64,000 nucleotides of DNA from Microglena sp. YARC (GCA_022414725.1 CM039462.1:121078750-121142749), one strand, 5' to 3'; positions 1 to 10,407 are shown, numbered from the stretch's first letter. The notes: a model not told the origin generated them from the sequence alone. Program-made: numbers and translations.

Positions 1-93
1 GGGGTGTGGTGGGGTGTGGTGGGGTGGGGGGGTAGCTTTGAAGTAGGTGACACCGATGTTGAAGGCTGGCATCACTACCCCGTTGGCATCATA
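1..93 (-). CDS. Glycosyltransferase downstream exon, cut by window edge
   Basis: After a polypyrimidine tract and the acceptor CATACAG, the sequence reads YDANGVVMPAFNIGVTYFKA. This resembles the 'N-G-(V/F)-x-Y-x-(R/K)-x-T' block that follows the DxD motif in this family. An alternative acceptor (CCTCAG) lies 7 bp upstream. The CCACC-rich end (1-30) may be intron or exon; no donor is visible. Phase 0 matches exon 5, but a skipped exon cannot be excluded. Confidence 0.5.
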
Positions 94-3000
94 CTGTATG
101 CTGAGGAAGAGGGGGGTGGGGATATGGGTGGGTATCTGGTCTGGTTTTGGTCTGGCTTGGCATGGTTAGTTCTGGTTCTGGTCCCACAGGTGTGGTAGGA
201 AATCAGCTTCCACCCTCATTGTCAAAGGGCCATACATGGACACAACGCGGCACAGCAGGTGTAGTTCTATAGTCAGTGATGCTGATGTCCTAGGTTGTCA
301 TCACCCCCCCTTTGTCATCACCACGCTTATGTCATCGACCCCCTTTTGTCATCACCAGCCCTTGTCATCACCAGCCCTTTGTCATCACCCCCCCCCTTTG
401 TCATCACCCCCCCCTTTGTCATCACCCCCCCTTTGTCATCACCCCCCCGTTGTCATCACCCCCCCTTTGTCATCAGCCCCCTCTTTGTCATCACCCCCCC
501 TTTGTCATCACCACCCCTTTTGTCATCACCACCCCTTTGTCATCACCACCCCTTCGTCATCACCCCCCCTTTGTCATCGCCACTCCTTGGTCATCACAAA
601 CCCTTGGTCATCACCACCCCTTTTGTCATCACCACCCCTTGGTCTTAACCCCCCTTTGTCATCACCATCCCTTTGTCATCACCCCCAATTGTCATCACCA
701 CCCATTTGTCATCACCCCCCTTTGTCATCACCACCCCTTCGTCATCACCCCCCTTTGTCATTCACCCCCCCTTTGTCATCGCCACTCCTTGGTCATCACA
801 AACCCTTGGTCATCACCACCCCTTTGTCATCACCCCCCTTGGTCTTAACCCCCCTTTTGTCATCACCCCCCCTTTGTCATCACCCCCCCATTGTCATCAC
901 CCCCCCTTTGTCATCACCCCCCCCTTGGTCATCACCCCCCCTTGGTCATCACCCCCCCTTTGTCATCATCCCCCCCTTGTCATCACCCCCTTGTCATCAC
1001 CCCCCTTTGTCATCACCACCCCTTTGTCATCACCACCCCTTTGTCATCACCACCCCTTTGTCATCGCCACTCCTTGGTCATCACCACCCCTTTGTCATCA
1101 CCACCCCTTGGTCTTAACCCCCCTTTTGTCTTGACCACCCCTTGGTCATCACCACCGCTTGGTCATTACCACCCCTTGGTCATCACCCCCCCTTTGTCAT
1201 CATCCCCCCTTGGTCATCACCCCCCCTTGGTCATCACCCCCCATTGGTCATCACCCCCCCTTGGTCATCACCCCCCTTTGTCATCACCCCCCCTTTGTCA
1301 TCACCCCCCCGTTGTCATCACCCCCCCTTTGTCATCAGCCCCCCTCTTTGTCATCACCCCCCCTTTGTCATCACCACCCCTTTGTCATCACCCCCCCTTT
1401 GTCATCACCCCCCCTTCGTCATCACCCCCCCTTTGTCATCACCCCCCCTTTGTCATCGCCACTCCTTGGTCATCACAAACCCTTGGTCATCACCACCCCT
1501 TGGTCTTAACCCCCCTTTTGTCATCACCACCCCTTTGTCATCACCCCCCCATTGTCATCACCCCCCCTTTGTCATCACCCCCCCTTGGTCATCACCCCCC
1601 TTGGTCATCACCCCCCCTTTGTCATCACCCCCCCTTTTTCATCACCCCCCCTTTTTCATCACCCCCCCTTTGTCATCACCACCCCTTTGTCATCACCACC
1701 CCTTTGTCATCACCACCCCTTTGTCATCGCCACTCCTTGGTCATCACCACCCCTTTGTCATCACCACCCCTTGGTCTTAACCCCCCTTATGTCTTGACCA
1801 CCCCTTGGTCATCACCACCGCTTGGTCATTACCACCCCTTGGTCATCACCCCCCCTTTGTCATCATCCCCCCTTGGTCATCACCCCCCCTTGGTCATCAC
1901 CACCCCTTTGTCATCACCACCCCTTTGTCATCACCACCCCTTTGTCATCACCACCCCTTTGTCATGACCACCCCTTGGTCATCACCCCCCCTTTGTCATC
2001 ACCCCCCCTTTGTCATCACCTCCCCTTTTTCATCACCCCCCCTTTGTCATCACCACCCCTTTGTCATCACCACCCTTTGTCATCATCACCCCTTGTCATC
2101 ACCACCCCTTTTCATCACCACCCCTTTGTCATGACCACCCTTGGTCATGACCACCCCTTGGTCATCACCCCCCCTTGGTCATCACCCCCCTTGGTCATCA
2201 CCCCCCCTTGGTCATCACCACCCCTTGATTTTGGTTTAGTCTGCATGTGGTTTGAATTGGCCTGCTTGATGTTGATTGTTTATCGGCTTGTTCAATTTTG
2301 TTACCATTTGTGTTGGTTTAGTTCTGGCCTGGCCTGGGGTTGGTCTGGCTTTGGTCTGGGTTTGTTTGGAAAGGAATTCTTACCCCTGAAAAAAATAAAG
2401 ACTTCACAAAGTCCCCCCAAAATCTCCTACCTTTCAGCTGGCTTCATGCATTCAGTGTACAAGTTTATTTCAATGTCGAAGGCCCGGCACTTCTATATTG
2501 CGTTCACAAAGTCCCCCCCCCCCCCCCCCCCCCCCAGGATCTCTCACCTTTTTAGCATGTAGATTAATTTTGTCGTCAAAGGCCCGGCACTTCTCTATTG
2601 TGGAGGCAATGTCAGCACCCAAGGATAGCACATGGGGCACGAAATTTTTGAAAGCAACAATATCTGCAGCGATTAGGGTTTGGAGAAGAAGAAGAAGAAG
2701 AATTGGTATAAGGTTCTATACGCCGGCAATGTGTAGTCTAACCGTCAACAGAATACAATACTTCCCCCCGTGCGATACCCACAGAAACCAGGGAGTGTGA
2801 CAGGGTTCGAACTTAGGCGGATTATAGACAAGTCTAGTTATCTACACCAACAGTTTAGTGACTTGGCAAGGGGATGAGGGTTTGGGTTTGGGATTAAGTG
2901 TTTAACGGCAACAGTGTCGAAGTTTATTTGATTGTGGAAGGCTGGGCACTTTTCTATTGTGGAGGCAGTGTCAGCACCCAAGGACAGCACATAGGACTCA

Positions 3001-6000
3001 ACTCTTTTGAAAGCAACAATACCTGCAGCGATGAGGGTTTGATTTGGGTTTGAGTTTTGGTAGGGTGTGGTTGGAGGGGTTGGTTTGAGTAGTGGTTGGT
3101 AAGTGGGTTGTTAATGCAGGGTTTGGATAGTGGTTGGTAAGTTGGTTGTCGATTCAGGGGTTAGTTTGGACAGAGGCGGGTAACTAGGAATTCAATGCAG
3201 GGGTTGGTTTGGATGGTGGTTGGTAAGTTGGTTGTTGATTCAGGGGTTAGTTTGGACAGAGGCGGGTTACTAGGAATTCAATGCAGGGGTTGGTTTGGAT
3301 GGTGGTTGGTAAGTTGGTTGTTGATTCAGGGGTTGGTTTGGACAGAGGCGGGTAACTAGGAATTCAATGCAGGGGTTGGTTTGGATGGTGGTTGGTAAGT
3401 TGGTTGTTGATTCAGGGGTTGGTTTGGACAGAGGCGGGTAACTAGGAATTCAATGCAGGGGTTGGTTTGGATGGTGGTTGGTAAGTTGGTTGTTGATTCA
3501 GGGGTTGGTTTGGACAGAGGCGGGTAACTAGGATTTCAATGCAGGGGTTGGTTTGGATGGTGGTTGGTAAGTTGGTTGTTGACTCAGGGGTTGGTTTGGA
3601 CAGAGGCGGGTAACTAGGTTTTCAATGCAGGGGTTGGTTTGGATGGTGGTTGGTAAGTTGGTTGTCAATTCAGGGGTTAGTTTGGACAGAGGTGGGTAAC
3701 TAGGAATTCAATGCAGGGGTTGGTATGGATAAAGGCGGGTAACTAGGATTTCAATGCAGGGGTTGGTTTGGATGGTGGTTGGTAAGTTGGTTGTCAATTC
3801 AGGGGTTAGTTTGGACAGAGGCGGGTAACTAGGAATTCAATGCAGGGGTTGGTTTGGATAGAGGCGGGTAAGTTGGTTGTTGATTCAGGGGTTGGTTTGA
3901 ACAGAGGCTGGTAACTAGATTTTCAATGCAGGGGTTGGTTTGGATAGAGGCGGGTAAGTTGGTTGTTGATTCAGGGGTTGGTTTGGACAGAGGCGGGTAA
4001 CTAGGAATTCAATGCAGGGGTTGGTTTGGATAGAGGCGGGTAAGTTGGTTGTTGATTCAGGGGTTGGTTTGGACAGAGGCTGGTAACTAGGATTTCAATG
4101 CAGGGGTTGGTTTGGATAGAGGCGGGTAAGTTGGTTGTTGATTCAGGGGTTGGTTTGGACAGAGGCTGGTAACTAGGATTTCAATGCAGGGGTTGGTTTG
4201 GATAGAGGTGGGTGGCTAAGGGGACAAACAAACAAAAAGAAAAGTGCGTGAACAGGGCGTGTCTCCTGCCTCAGCTGTATGTATTGCTACAGTCCAGGGG
4301 TATCCACTTTGGGTAACGGGACTTCCTCAGCGCCAAACAATCAAGGTCAGTTCTAGATCTACAGAAGGGGCCAATTTCCAGGAGGGACTGTAGGGGGCTT
4401 CGTCAAAATAAATATAGAATACACAGGGGGGGGGCAACTTCTAACCAAAATGACCCCATCATCCAACTTTGTAGATATCACAGAGAGGATGAAGAATCCT
4501 GTTTTATTTCTTAATTTTGCCTAGTAGAAAAAAGGCAATGGTCCTCCGAAAGTTTGGGGCCGCGGGTGTGGTGTGTGTGGTGTGTGTGTGTGGGGGGGGG
4601 GGGGGGGGGGGGCGAGGGGAAAATCTGTCATTTTCAAAAAATCACATTTGTTTTTGCCCCCCCCCCCCCCCCCCCCTGATAATACAATGCACAATACTAT
4701 AAACAATAGTAAACCTAATATAATGCATAATAAAGGAACACACCTGTGTCCAGAAAGATAACGTCGTAGTCGAGACTCAGAGCATTTAAGATGTACCTAG
4801 GGAGGAGCGTGGGGGGTGCGTGTGTGTGTGTGTCGGGGGGGGGGGGGGGGGGGATGGTGGATGGAGGGTGGAGGATGGAGAGTGGAGGATGGAGGAGCGC
4901 GAGTGTGTGTGTGCATATGTGTACATTTTTAAATATTTGATTCAAGTCCATGCAAGTATCTATCGTATCTAGGTGAGGTGCGTCAGTTCACCTGCTTGAT
5001 GATGATGCTTGTTTTGAGCCCAGGGATTTTTGTCCCGCTATATATAGTGATCACTGCTACTGACCCTGTTTGGGCCCAAATCTTCGCTAATAAATGGCCC
5101 TAAAAAGCTGTTGAGAGCTATAAAAATGCTGTCCCTGGAGGAGGTATAAAACCATTAAGCTAGGAAAACCCACTTTCAGATTTGAAAAATAAATCCCTGC
5201 TTGAAGTCCCAGTCCGGACCAGATTTCGGCTTCCCAGTTGCGATAGATTTTTTTCCGCTATACATAGCAATCGCTAGTTTCAGCCCCATTTCAGCGAAAT
5301 GATCGCTATAAAAAAAATAAAGAAAACAAGTTGTTTTGCCCCTAATGGCCCTACAGAGCAACAAAAAGCTATAAAAAGCTATAGAAAGCACTAAAACGCT
5401 GTCCCTGGAGGTGGCATAAAATCATAAAGCTAGGAAAAAACCACTTTTAGATTTGAAAAAAACCCCACTGAGTTTTGACTTGCGAGTACCCCGATTTTTT
5501 CTCCAGTCGTAAACCAATCTTATACTCCCCTTTTACACGCTACACTGTGCACATCGGCTAAACTGTAAACACACACACACTGAAACCCACATGCACCCAC
5601 ACACACCCACGCACACATGCACCTACACCCACACACCACCCCTACCCAGCATCAGCAAGCAGCTAGCATCCAGGTAGCCACTGGAAGAAACACGGAGCAG
5701 CACCAACACCAGCACCAGCACCACCAGTCAAGAGCACCCACACTTTCTTTTGCCGAAGCCAATCATGTTAAAGCAACAACAGACAATGCAACTACATTCC
5801 TGACAGACTTGATTAAACTTGAATACTGTTTTTTGGCGATATGTCACCATTCCGTTGCCACATGGCGACGCATTGGTCTGGCTAAACTGGTCAGAACCCC
5901 CCCCCCCCCCCCAATGGAGATAAATGGTCATAAAAGCTATAAAAGCTATAAAAAAAACCAGGCCTCCTCCAGGGACAGCGTACCGCTGTCCCTGGAGGAG

Positions 6001-6523
6001 GCCTAAAACCACAAAGCTATACAACCCACTTTCAGATTTGAAAAAAAAAAGCCCAGCCCCCCCCTAACCCCCCGGGCTCCGCGCTTCACACTCTCGAGTT
6101 GCTCAATTTGCGAGGCGTCGCACGAAAGTGAGGTTCTAGGTGGTGCTGGTTGTTGAGTTGGCAGAGTTGTTTTTAGAATGCTTGGAAATTGAGAGGTCAC
6201 CGCGGCAAATGCCCTTTCTGCCCAGGTATGAGAATCCGACAGTTACATCTAATTTGCGAGGCATCGCACGAAAAAACCTATTAGCCCTAAACCCTTAATC
6301 CAGTCATTTCGTCAAATGCAGAGTAACAAATGGCGGCACCCACACTTTCCACGCACTTTATTTTGCCGATGCCAATTATGGTGACAATTGTAGAAAACAC
6401 AACAGACAATGCCCACACGCGTTATTCCCCTAGACTGTAAAACCACACGCGCACATTATTTTGCCGAAGCCGATCATGTTGACGCCAAGTGTGTGGAAGG
6501 TAAGGGAGCTGCTGCCTAGACCC

Positions 6524-6570
<47 letters not shown>

Positions 6571-6669
6571 CCTGCCCACTCCCACACACCTACACCCCAC
6601 ACACTTTATTTTGCCGAAGCCGATCATGTTAAAGCCAAGTGTGTGGAAGGCAAGGGAGCTGCTGCCTAG

Positions 6670-6714
<45 letters not shown>

Positions 6715-9700
6715 CCCACTCCCACACCTACACCCCCCACACACACTCCCCACGCACTTTATTTTGCCGAAGCCGATCATGTTGAAGCCAAGTGTGTGGA
6801 AGGCAAGGGAGCTGCTGCCCAGGGGAGCATCGGGGTCATATACACATCGATCTCCAAGCCCTAGCTGGCGGCAAGACTCTACTGAGGACTCCGAAGAGCA
6901 AGCAAGGACAAGGTGGTCTGCCAGGGTGCCGCCCCCTACAGTTTGGTTTGGTTTTGATTTGGTTTGGGTTGGTTGAAGAGCAAGCGAGGACAAGGGGGTC
7001 TGCCAGGGTGCTGCCCCTGCAAGTTGGGTTGGGTCGGGTTGGGTTGGGTTGGGTTGGGTTGGGTTGGGTCGAAGAGCTAGCGAGAACAAGGGGGTCTACC
7101 AGGGTGCCGCCCCCTCAAGGTTGGGTTGGGTTGGGTTGAAGATCAAGCAAGGACAAGGTGGTCTGCCAGGGTGACACCCCCTACAAGTGGGTTAGGATCT
7201 CAGTAAATGGTTATATAATATATTAATATATGTTAATATATTTAATTATACGGAGGATGCGAAACGATATAAAAAGTCAGGCAGGGTCGTTGTGCGGGTA
7301 TCAGGAAGTGGTAGCGGTTAGATTAGGGTGTAAACGGTTGATTCCGAACATCTGGTGAAATCTGGGGACCCTTTTCTGACCCCCCCCCCCCCCCCCCTCC
7401 TCCCTCCCCCCGCAGACCTTTTCTACCTTTTCCCGGTATTTCTTACTTTTGACTGAATGAGTTGTTTGCACTGTCGTGGTCGCCATGCATTGTTTCCAGG
7501 CATTTCTTACTTTTAACTGAATGAGTTGTTTCACTGCGTAAAATGTACAGATCATAGTGTGTAGGTGAGGCGAGTCCATTGGCACTGTCGTGGTCGCCAT
7601 GCATTGTACATAGGTTAGGTCGCGACAGCTGTCAGAAGGCAAGGTTGTTGACTTCTGAGAGTTCCATCCAAAGTTGTTGTCTCTGAAGATATGCAGAATG
7701 CTCAGTGAACACTCGTCATGATCTTGATTGATTTTCAGCACTCCAATGAGATCACCCAACTTGGCTGGCTGGCTATGGGAAGCTGAAATGTTATGTTTTC
7801 TCTAATCCCACTCAATATTATGGGGGTTGGCTGATGTTATGTGAAAGAGGAAAGCATTTTCTGTAAGCATTACATTACATCAGAAAGCATTTTCTGTAAG
7901 ATGAGCTAACGTTTAGTGAATTTCATGGGGTTGGGTCCCCCCCACCACCCACCCCCACCCCATTTCAACTTTTTCAACCCCATCAGGGAGTATTTGTTTT
8001 TGCACCCTCCCGATACTATATTTGAATGTACACTATTTCAGTATGTGGCTACCCATGGACTGTAACATGGTAACATGCAAGTTGATTTCATACATTTAGG
8101 GTTGTCAAGGATGATATGACGCGGTAACGATGCTCGCTCAATAATGTTTGTAGAAACTCACTGTGCAGTAAACACCGAGATCTGCCTTAATTAACCTGGG
8201 GTTGGAGCAACTCTGAAGATATTCAACCTCCCGGTTGATCCAATCTTATTATAAATTTATAATACAGTATAAATGTAATAATACAGTATAATATGTAATA
8301 ATTTTTTAAGACAGTATAATATAATATAATTCAATAATGATCACATAATCAGCATAATCATAAACTTATATATAGATTTAATAGGTAGGTAGGTAGGTAT
8401 ACTACTACATGGTATTTTATCTTCTTGCATCTTATATCGTTAATTATGATCCTGGCTAACTGCAGATTTTTGCACCTGGGACCGAGATATTCTGCAGGGA
8501 GCCGAGGAAAGTCGGGACCGTGAGGTTGAGCGCCAGGTCATTCGCCATGGCCATGAGTACAACCCTCCGTCGCAGAGGCCTCCCATCAACACCTGTGCCC
8601 CTGCACGTCCGTGTTGACGCTAGCTGCTGAGGTGCTTCTACCTCGTACGAGGCCAAGCCAACAGCCTTGGCAAAGGTATCACTCGGGTGCTTCACACCTC
8701 CGTATGCATGGAAGTGGCGGCTGGCCATCTCTCTGGCATATGCAGCATCTCTCGCATCTGCAAGGCGCATGTATGTATGTATGTATGTATGTATGTATGT
8801 ATGTATGTATGTACTAGTACATTGCCCGTGTGGTCAGAGATTTGTCTGTTTTATTATATTTTAGGATAGCTTAGCTTGGCTTCATTTATTTGGTTGAGTT
8901 TATTTATTTTAGTGTAGTATAGTCTTTTATATTTTATTATGTTTTAGGATACCTTAGCTCGGCCTAATTTATTTGATTATGTTTATTTAGTTGAGTATCC
9001 GTTTAATATAATCTAGTTTCTTCTGTTTTATTATATTTCATGATAGCTTGGCTTTGATTATTTTTAGTTTATTTAGTTTAGGATACATTATAATTAGGGT
9101 TGGGCCGACATATAAACGTATAATTTACGCTTATACGTTTATACATATAAATACGCCGTATAGTTTTTCTCAATTCGACCTTATATACGTCGTATAAAAA
9201 TGTATGTACTTCGAGTAGTACAGCACACGTCCCGGCACTTCACTTTCTTGGTTTTCATTATATTTTTGATTTAGATAGCTCATTGGAAAGCTTTTGACCT
9301 CCTCTATCACAATATGCAATACAATTCACCATTCACATGCATTAATTCATAAAAAATTGGCCTAAAGGTTGATCTAGATAGCCAGGATGGCACACATATC
9401 CCAGCGTCACCTAGCTTTCCATTCCACAAGCTGTGCTCCTACGTAGGCTTGAAGGATTGATGGCGCAAGCCTAGTGCAATGTGAACATGGACAATATTGC
9501 AAAACTGTTATGTACTTATATTCTCATACACTTATATAGTTATATAATAGACCAACTGGCATTTAATGGCTCCCTTAGATTGGCACCGCGCTTCTTGGTC
9601 GACGTGCTTTCTGGTCGTGATTTTTTTCTGAGATTTGGACAACCTAAACTTGTCAGATTATTTTTCTAGGACTTGATATGTGAAGCTAATGAAATTAGCT

Positions 9701-10013
9701 ACGCGGCAATACCTTCAAACCCATGTAAAAGTATTTTCTCAAGAAGTGCTTAATTTTTTATACGTTTTTATACGTTTACATGTATACGTTTATACATTTA
9801 TTCGTTTATACGGCTTATAAAAATAAAAAAATACGTTTGCTTCCCAACCCTAGCTATAATACTGCAGGATAGGATTGTGTAGTTTAGTGCACATAGATAT
9901 TTCAAATGAGTACCTTTGCTGCTTAACACCTTGGGCACGGTCTCAGAGTGCACAAATGAGAGTAGACAGATGATGAGCAGAAGAAGCTGGACCGGTGGCC
10001 GAGAATGTGCCAT
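1..10013 (-). CDS. Glycosyltransferase-like gene (nucleotide-diphospho-sugar transferase, DxD type), partial
   Basis: The exons I assemble are 10013-9914, 8757-8476, 6935-6758, 4796-4744, 2663-2548 and a partial one at 93-1. The first five join in frame with GT..AG introns to give 243 residues. Residues 1-23 form a hydrophobic signal peptide or anchor (QLLLLIICLLSF), so the product probably enters the ER/Golgi. A strand RVVLMAMAND followed by a Leu-rich helix opens the nucleotide-sugar fold. Then come ADHLVLACSSE, a GSSSLAFHTLGFNMIGFGKI segment, YDVIFLDTDIVAF with DTD at residues 203-205 (third residue completed across the exon 4/5 junction), and AFNIGVTYFK in the last exon. This order matches the family that includes plant arabinosyl/xylosyl-transferase-like proteins (GT77-like); the fold assignment is from memory of the family, and donor and acceptor sugars are unknown. 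The 3' end lies beyond base 1. Introns carry many copies of exon edges. An exon between 93 and 2548 may be missing from my model. Confidence 0.72.
297..2226. repeat. 15-17-bp minisatellite (CCCCCCTTTGTCATCA-type)
   Basis: About 1.9 kb of a degenerate 15-17-bp unit, about 120 copies, filling a glycosyltransferase intron. Variant units (TTGGTCATCAC, GCCACTCC, AAACCC, GGTCTTAACC) recur in the same order, giving a higher-order period. The block at 1142-1250 recurs at 1805-1910, an offset of about 663 bp. The long reading frames rich in His, Pro and Ser in all three plus-strand frames are products of the repeat and are not genes. Confidence 0.95.
2227..2400. other. G/T-rich intronic stretch
   Basis: TCTGGTTTGGTCTGG-like irregular repeats, also seen at 125-185. 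No coding or structural signal noticed. Confidence 0.5.
2401..2510 (-). repeat. Decayed copy of the exon 5 edge
   Basis: The unit starting TTCACAAAGTCCCCC and containing AAGGCCCGGCACTTCT is repeated immediately downstream, where it includes the real donor side of exon 5. A C-run of about 25 nt separates the two copies. Confidence 0.75.
2548..2663 (-). CDS. Glycosyltransferase exon 5 (end of DxD motif)
   Basis: Acceptor GCTGCAG, donor AAG|GTGAGAG; 116 nt. It continues the motif as DIVAFKNFVPHVLSLGADIA and ends FDDKINLHAKK. The in-frame completion of DTD across the 4/5 junction is strong evidence that both exons belong to one gene. A G-rich run in the intron lies directly after the donor. Decayed copies of this exon lie on both sides. 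Confidence 0.72.
2920..3047 (-). repeat. Decayed near-full copy of exon 5
   Basis: On the minus strand it starts after an intact-looking acceptor (CATCGCTGCAG) and parallels the real exon (TATTGTTGCTTTCAAAA, TGCTGACACTGCCTCCAC). It lies upstream of the real exon in transcript order and diverges towards its end. Confidence 0.8.
3075..4213. repeat. Tandem repeat of about 86 bp
   Basis: Alternating half-units GGGGTTGGTTTGGATGG.. and GGGGTTGGTTTGGACAG.., each about 43 bp, give an 86-bp dimer repeated about 13 times. It is part of the intron between exons 4 and 5. Later copies swap half-units, as expected from unequal exchange. Confidence 0.92.
4270..4350 (-). mobile_element. Dispersed repeat, family A (partial)
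   Basis: TACAGTCCAGGGGTA..GGGACTTCC resembles the reverse complement of the AGTCCCTTTAGCCTATTTGG.. family found more than ten times in this window. Confidence 0.55.
4412..4660 (+). mobile_element. Dispersed repeat, family B, with poly-G and poly-C tracts
   Basis: Shares TAGATATCACAGAGAGGATG, AATAAA-rich and TAGTAGAAAAAAG segments with inverted copies at 13195-13430 and 30955-31130. It holds a run of about 20 G. A run of about 20 C follows at its end. Confidence 0.75.
4744..4796 (-). CDS. Glycosyltransferase exon 4 (start of DxD motif)
   Basis: Acceptor CCCTAG, donor ACAG|GTGTG; 53 nt. Joined to exon 3 it reads KYILNALSLDYDVIFLDT, the typical hydrophobic strand leading to the metal-binding DxD motif. 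The codon for the second Asp is split: G here and AT in exon 5. Confidence 0.75.
4797..4925. repeat. G-rich and GGATGGAG simple repeats
   Basis: GT-rich, G(17) and GGAGAGTGGAGGAT-type simple sequence next to the exon 4 acceptor; on the minus strand it serves as its polypyrimidine tract. Confidence 0.7.
5020..5500. repeat. Two tandem copies of a ~230-bp repeat
   Basis: Both copies contain CTGTCCCTGGAGG, AAAGCTAGGAAAA and CCACTTTCAGATTTGAAAAA (with small variants). A third, rearranged copy lies at 5832-6062. Intronic; no coding signal. Confidence 0.8.
5560..5735. repeat. CA/CACC/CAGCAC low-complexity tract
   Basis: ACAC, CACCCACAC and CAGCACCAGCACC simple repeats, ending next to a decayed fragment of the exon 3 edge (5740-5790). 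Confidence 0.7.
5832..6062. repeat. Third copy of the ~230-bp repeat, carrying a perfect hairpin
   Basis: Contains the CTGTCCCTGGAGGAGG core of the repeats at 5020-5500, here as a perfect inverted pair (5961-5980 and 5984-6003 with a 3-nt loop). Confidence 0.75.
6320..6757 (-). repeat. Decayed tandem copies of the 3' half of exon 3
   Basis: Two good copies (6455-6522 and 6605-6672) repeat the minus-strand segment from CTAGGCAGCAGCTCCCTTGC through TTTGCCGAAGC, each followed by a donor-like GTG. They are separated by runs of about 40 C. Weaker copies lie at 6335-6400 and 5740-5790. The unit is about 140-150 bp. Confidence 0.85.
6758..6935 (-). CDS. Glycosyltransferase exon 3
   Basis: Acceptor CTGTAG before 6935, donor AAA|GTGCGT after 6758; 178 nt. 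It encodes GGGTLADHLVLACSSE, a Cys-containing middle part and SSLAFHTLGFNMIGFGKI. Both halves recur as decayed tandem copies in the flanking introns (6440-6757 and 6960-7185). Only this copy links both halves and fits the phases of exons 2 and 4. Confidence 0.74.
6936..7190 (-). repeat. Decayed tandem copies of the 5' half of exon 3 with TTGGG repeats
   Basis: Three copies of the segment GCAAGGACAAGGTGGTCTGC with GCCGCCCCC (plus-strand reading), each with its acceptor region. They are spaced by (GGTTG)n tracts, which are also part of the repeating unit. These copies lie before the real acceptor in transcript order. Confidence 0.85.
7200..7300. other. AT-rich intronic stretch
   Basis: TATATTAATATATG-rich; nothing else seen. 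Confidence 0.5.
7301..8300. other. Glycosyltransferase intron 2 with a local duplication
   Basis: A block CACTGTCGTGGTCGCCATGC at 7469 recurs at 7583, and a TTTCTTACTTTTRACTGAAT block at 7439 recurs at about 7502. The minus strand is open over 152 codons (7301-7759), but only through a C-run and the duplication. I see no family match and no consistent splice phase. Poly-C at 7380-7397. The rest is unremarkable. Confidence 0.45.
8235..8400. repeat. AT-rich stretch with AATAC and TAGG repeats
   Basis: TATAATAYAG repeats and (TAGG)n at 8380-8397. No gene signal. Confidence 0.6.
8476..8757 (-). CDS. Glycosyltransferase exon 2
   Basis: The acceptor TTGCAG precedes base 8757 and the donor CAG|GTGCAA follows base 8476; 282 nt. 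It encodes DARDAAYAREMASRHFHAYG and, at its end, RRRVVLMAMANDLALNLTVP, which resembles the first beta strand and helix of the nucleotide-sugar transferase fold. The 282-nt length keeps phase 1 between exons 1 and 3. A (GTAT)n microsatellite starts about 11 bp into the upstream intron. Confidence 0.72.
8769..8813. repeat. (GTAT)n microsatellite
   Basis: About eleven copies of the tetranucleotide, next to the exon 2 acceptor of the glycosyltransferase. Confidence 0.95.
9102..9853. mobile_element. hAT-like non-autonomous inverted-repeat element
   Basis: The ends are TAGGGTTGGG and CCCAACCCTA. The subterminal regions are packed with ATACGTTTATAC-type motifs in inverted array. Flanks ATTATAAT / GCTATAAT suggest an 8-bp target duplication with two mismatches. 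No transposase frame is visible; about 750 bp inside intron 1 of the glycosyltransferase. hAT assignment is inferred from end sequence and duplication length. Confidence 0.65.
9914..10013 (-). CDS. Glycosyltransferase exon 1 (signal peptide)
   Basis: The start ATG at 10013-10011 has a purine-rich context (cagATGg). It is followed by a 23-residue signal-like sequence ending FVHS before ETVPKVLSSK. The donor is GTACTC at 9913. The exon ends in phase 1, and its leftover G joins the AT of exon 2 to make GAT. An open frame continues upstream through a tetranucleotide array, which is unlikely to be coding. Confidence 0.68.
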
Positions 10014-10084
10014 CTGTGCATGGTGAAGAAATGGTAGACAATTGAGCACCAAGAATGAGCATAGAAAACAAAACAAGACTAAAC

Positions 10085-10174
10085 AAAGAAACGACAAAAC
10101 AGAGCAGAGCAGAGCAGAGGAGAACAACATAAACTGACAATCAAAGGGACATGCTTTTAGGCAAATAGACAGAC

Positions 10175-10221
<47 letters not shown>

Positions 10222-10241
10222 GGCAGACAGACAGACAGACA

Positions 10242-10286
<45 letters not shown>

Positions 10287-10318
10287 CCAGACAAGCATGC
10301 AAGCAATCACGCAATCAC

Positions 10319-10358
<40 letters not shown>

Positions 10359-10365
10359 TTGAAGC
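10085..10365. repeat. Compound tetranucleotide array (AGAC)n(AGGC)n(AAGC)n
   Basis: Blocks change from AGAC to AGGC to AAGC without interruption, which suggests successive point mutation and spreading in one array. It lies just upstream of the glycosyltransferase start on the minus strand, so it may be in the promoter or 5' UTR. Confidence 0.92.
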
Positions 10366-10407
10366 AAGTAACAGCTGAGTCTTATCATTTTCTCCGTGTT
10401 GTCTACT

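Noticed and set aside
200..290. Extra glycosyltransferase exon (reads DISITDYRTTPAVPRCVHVW)
   Set aside because: Starts in the right phase after CCTAG but no donor gives a phase compatible with the next exon.
236..2562. Long His/Pro/Ser-rich reading frames
   Set aside because: Open in all three plus frames because the 15-17-bp repeat lacks stops; it lies inside an intron of the minus-strand gene.
7020..7135. TTGGG repeats as a telomere or interstitial telomere
   Set aside because: Short, mixed with exon-edge copies, and part of the local duplication unit.
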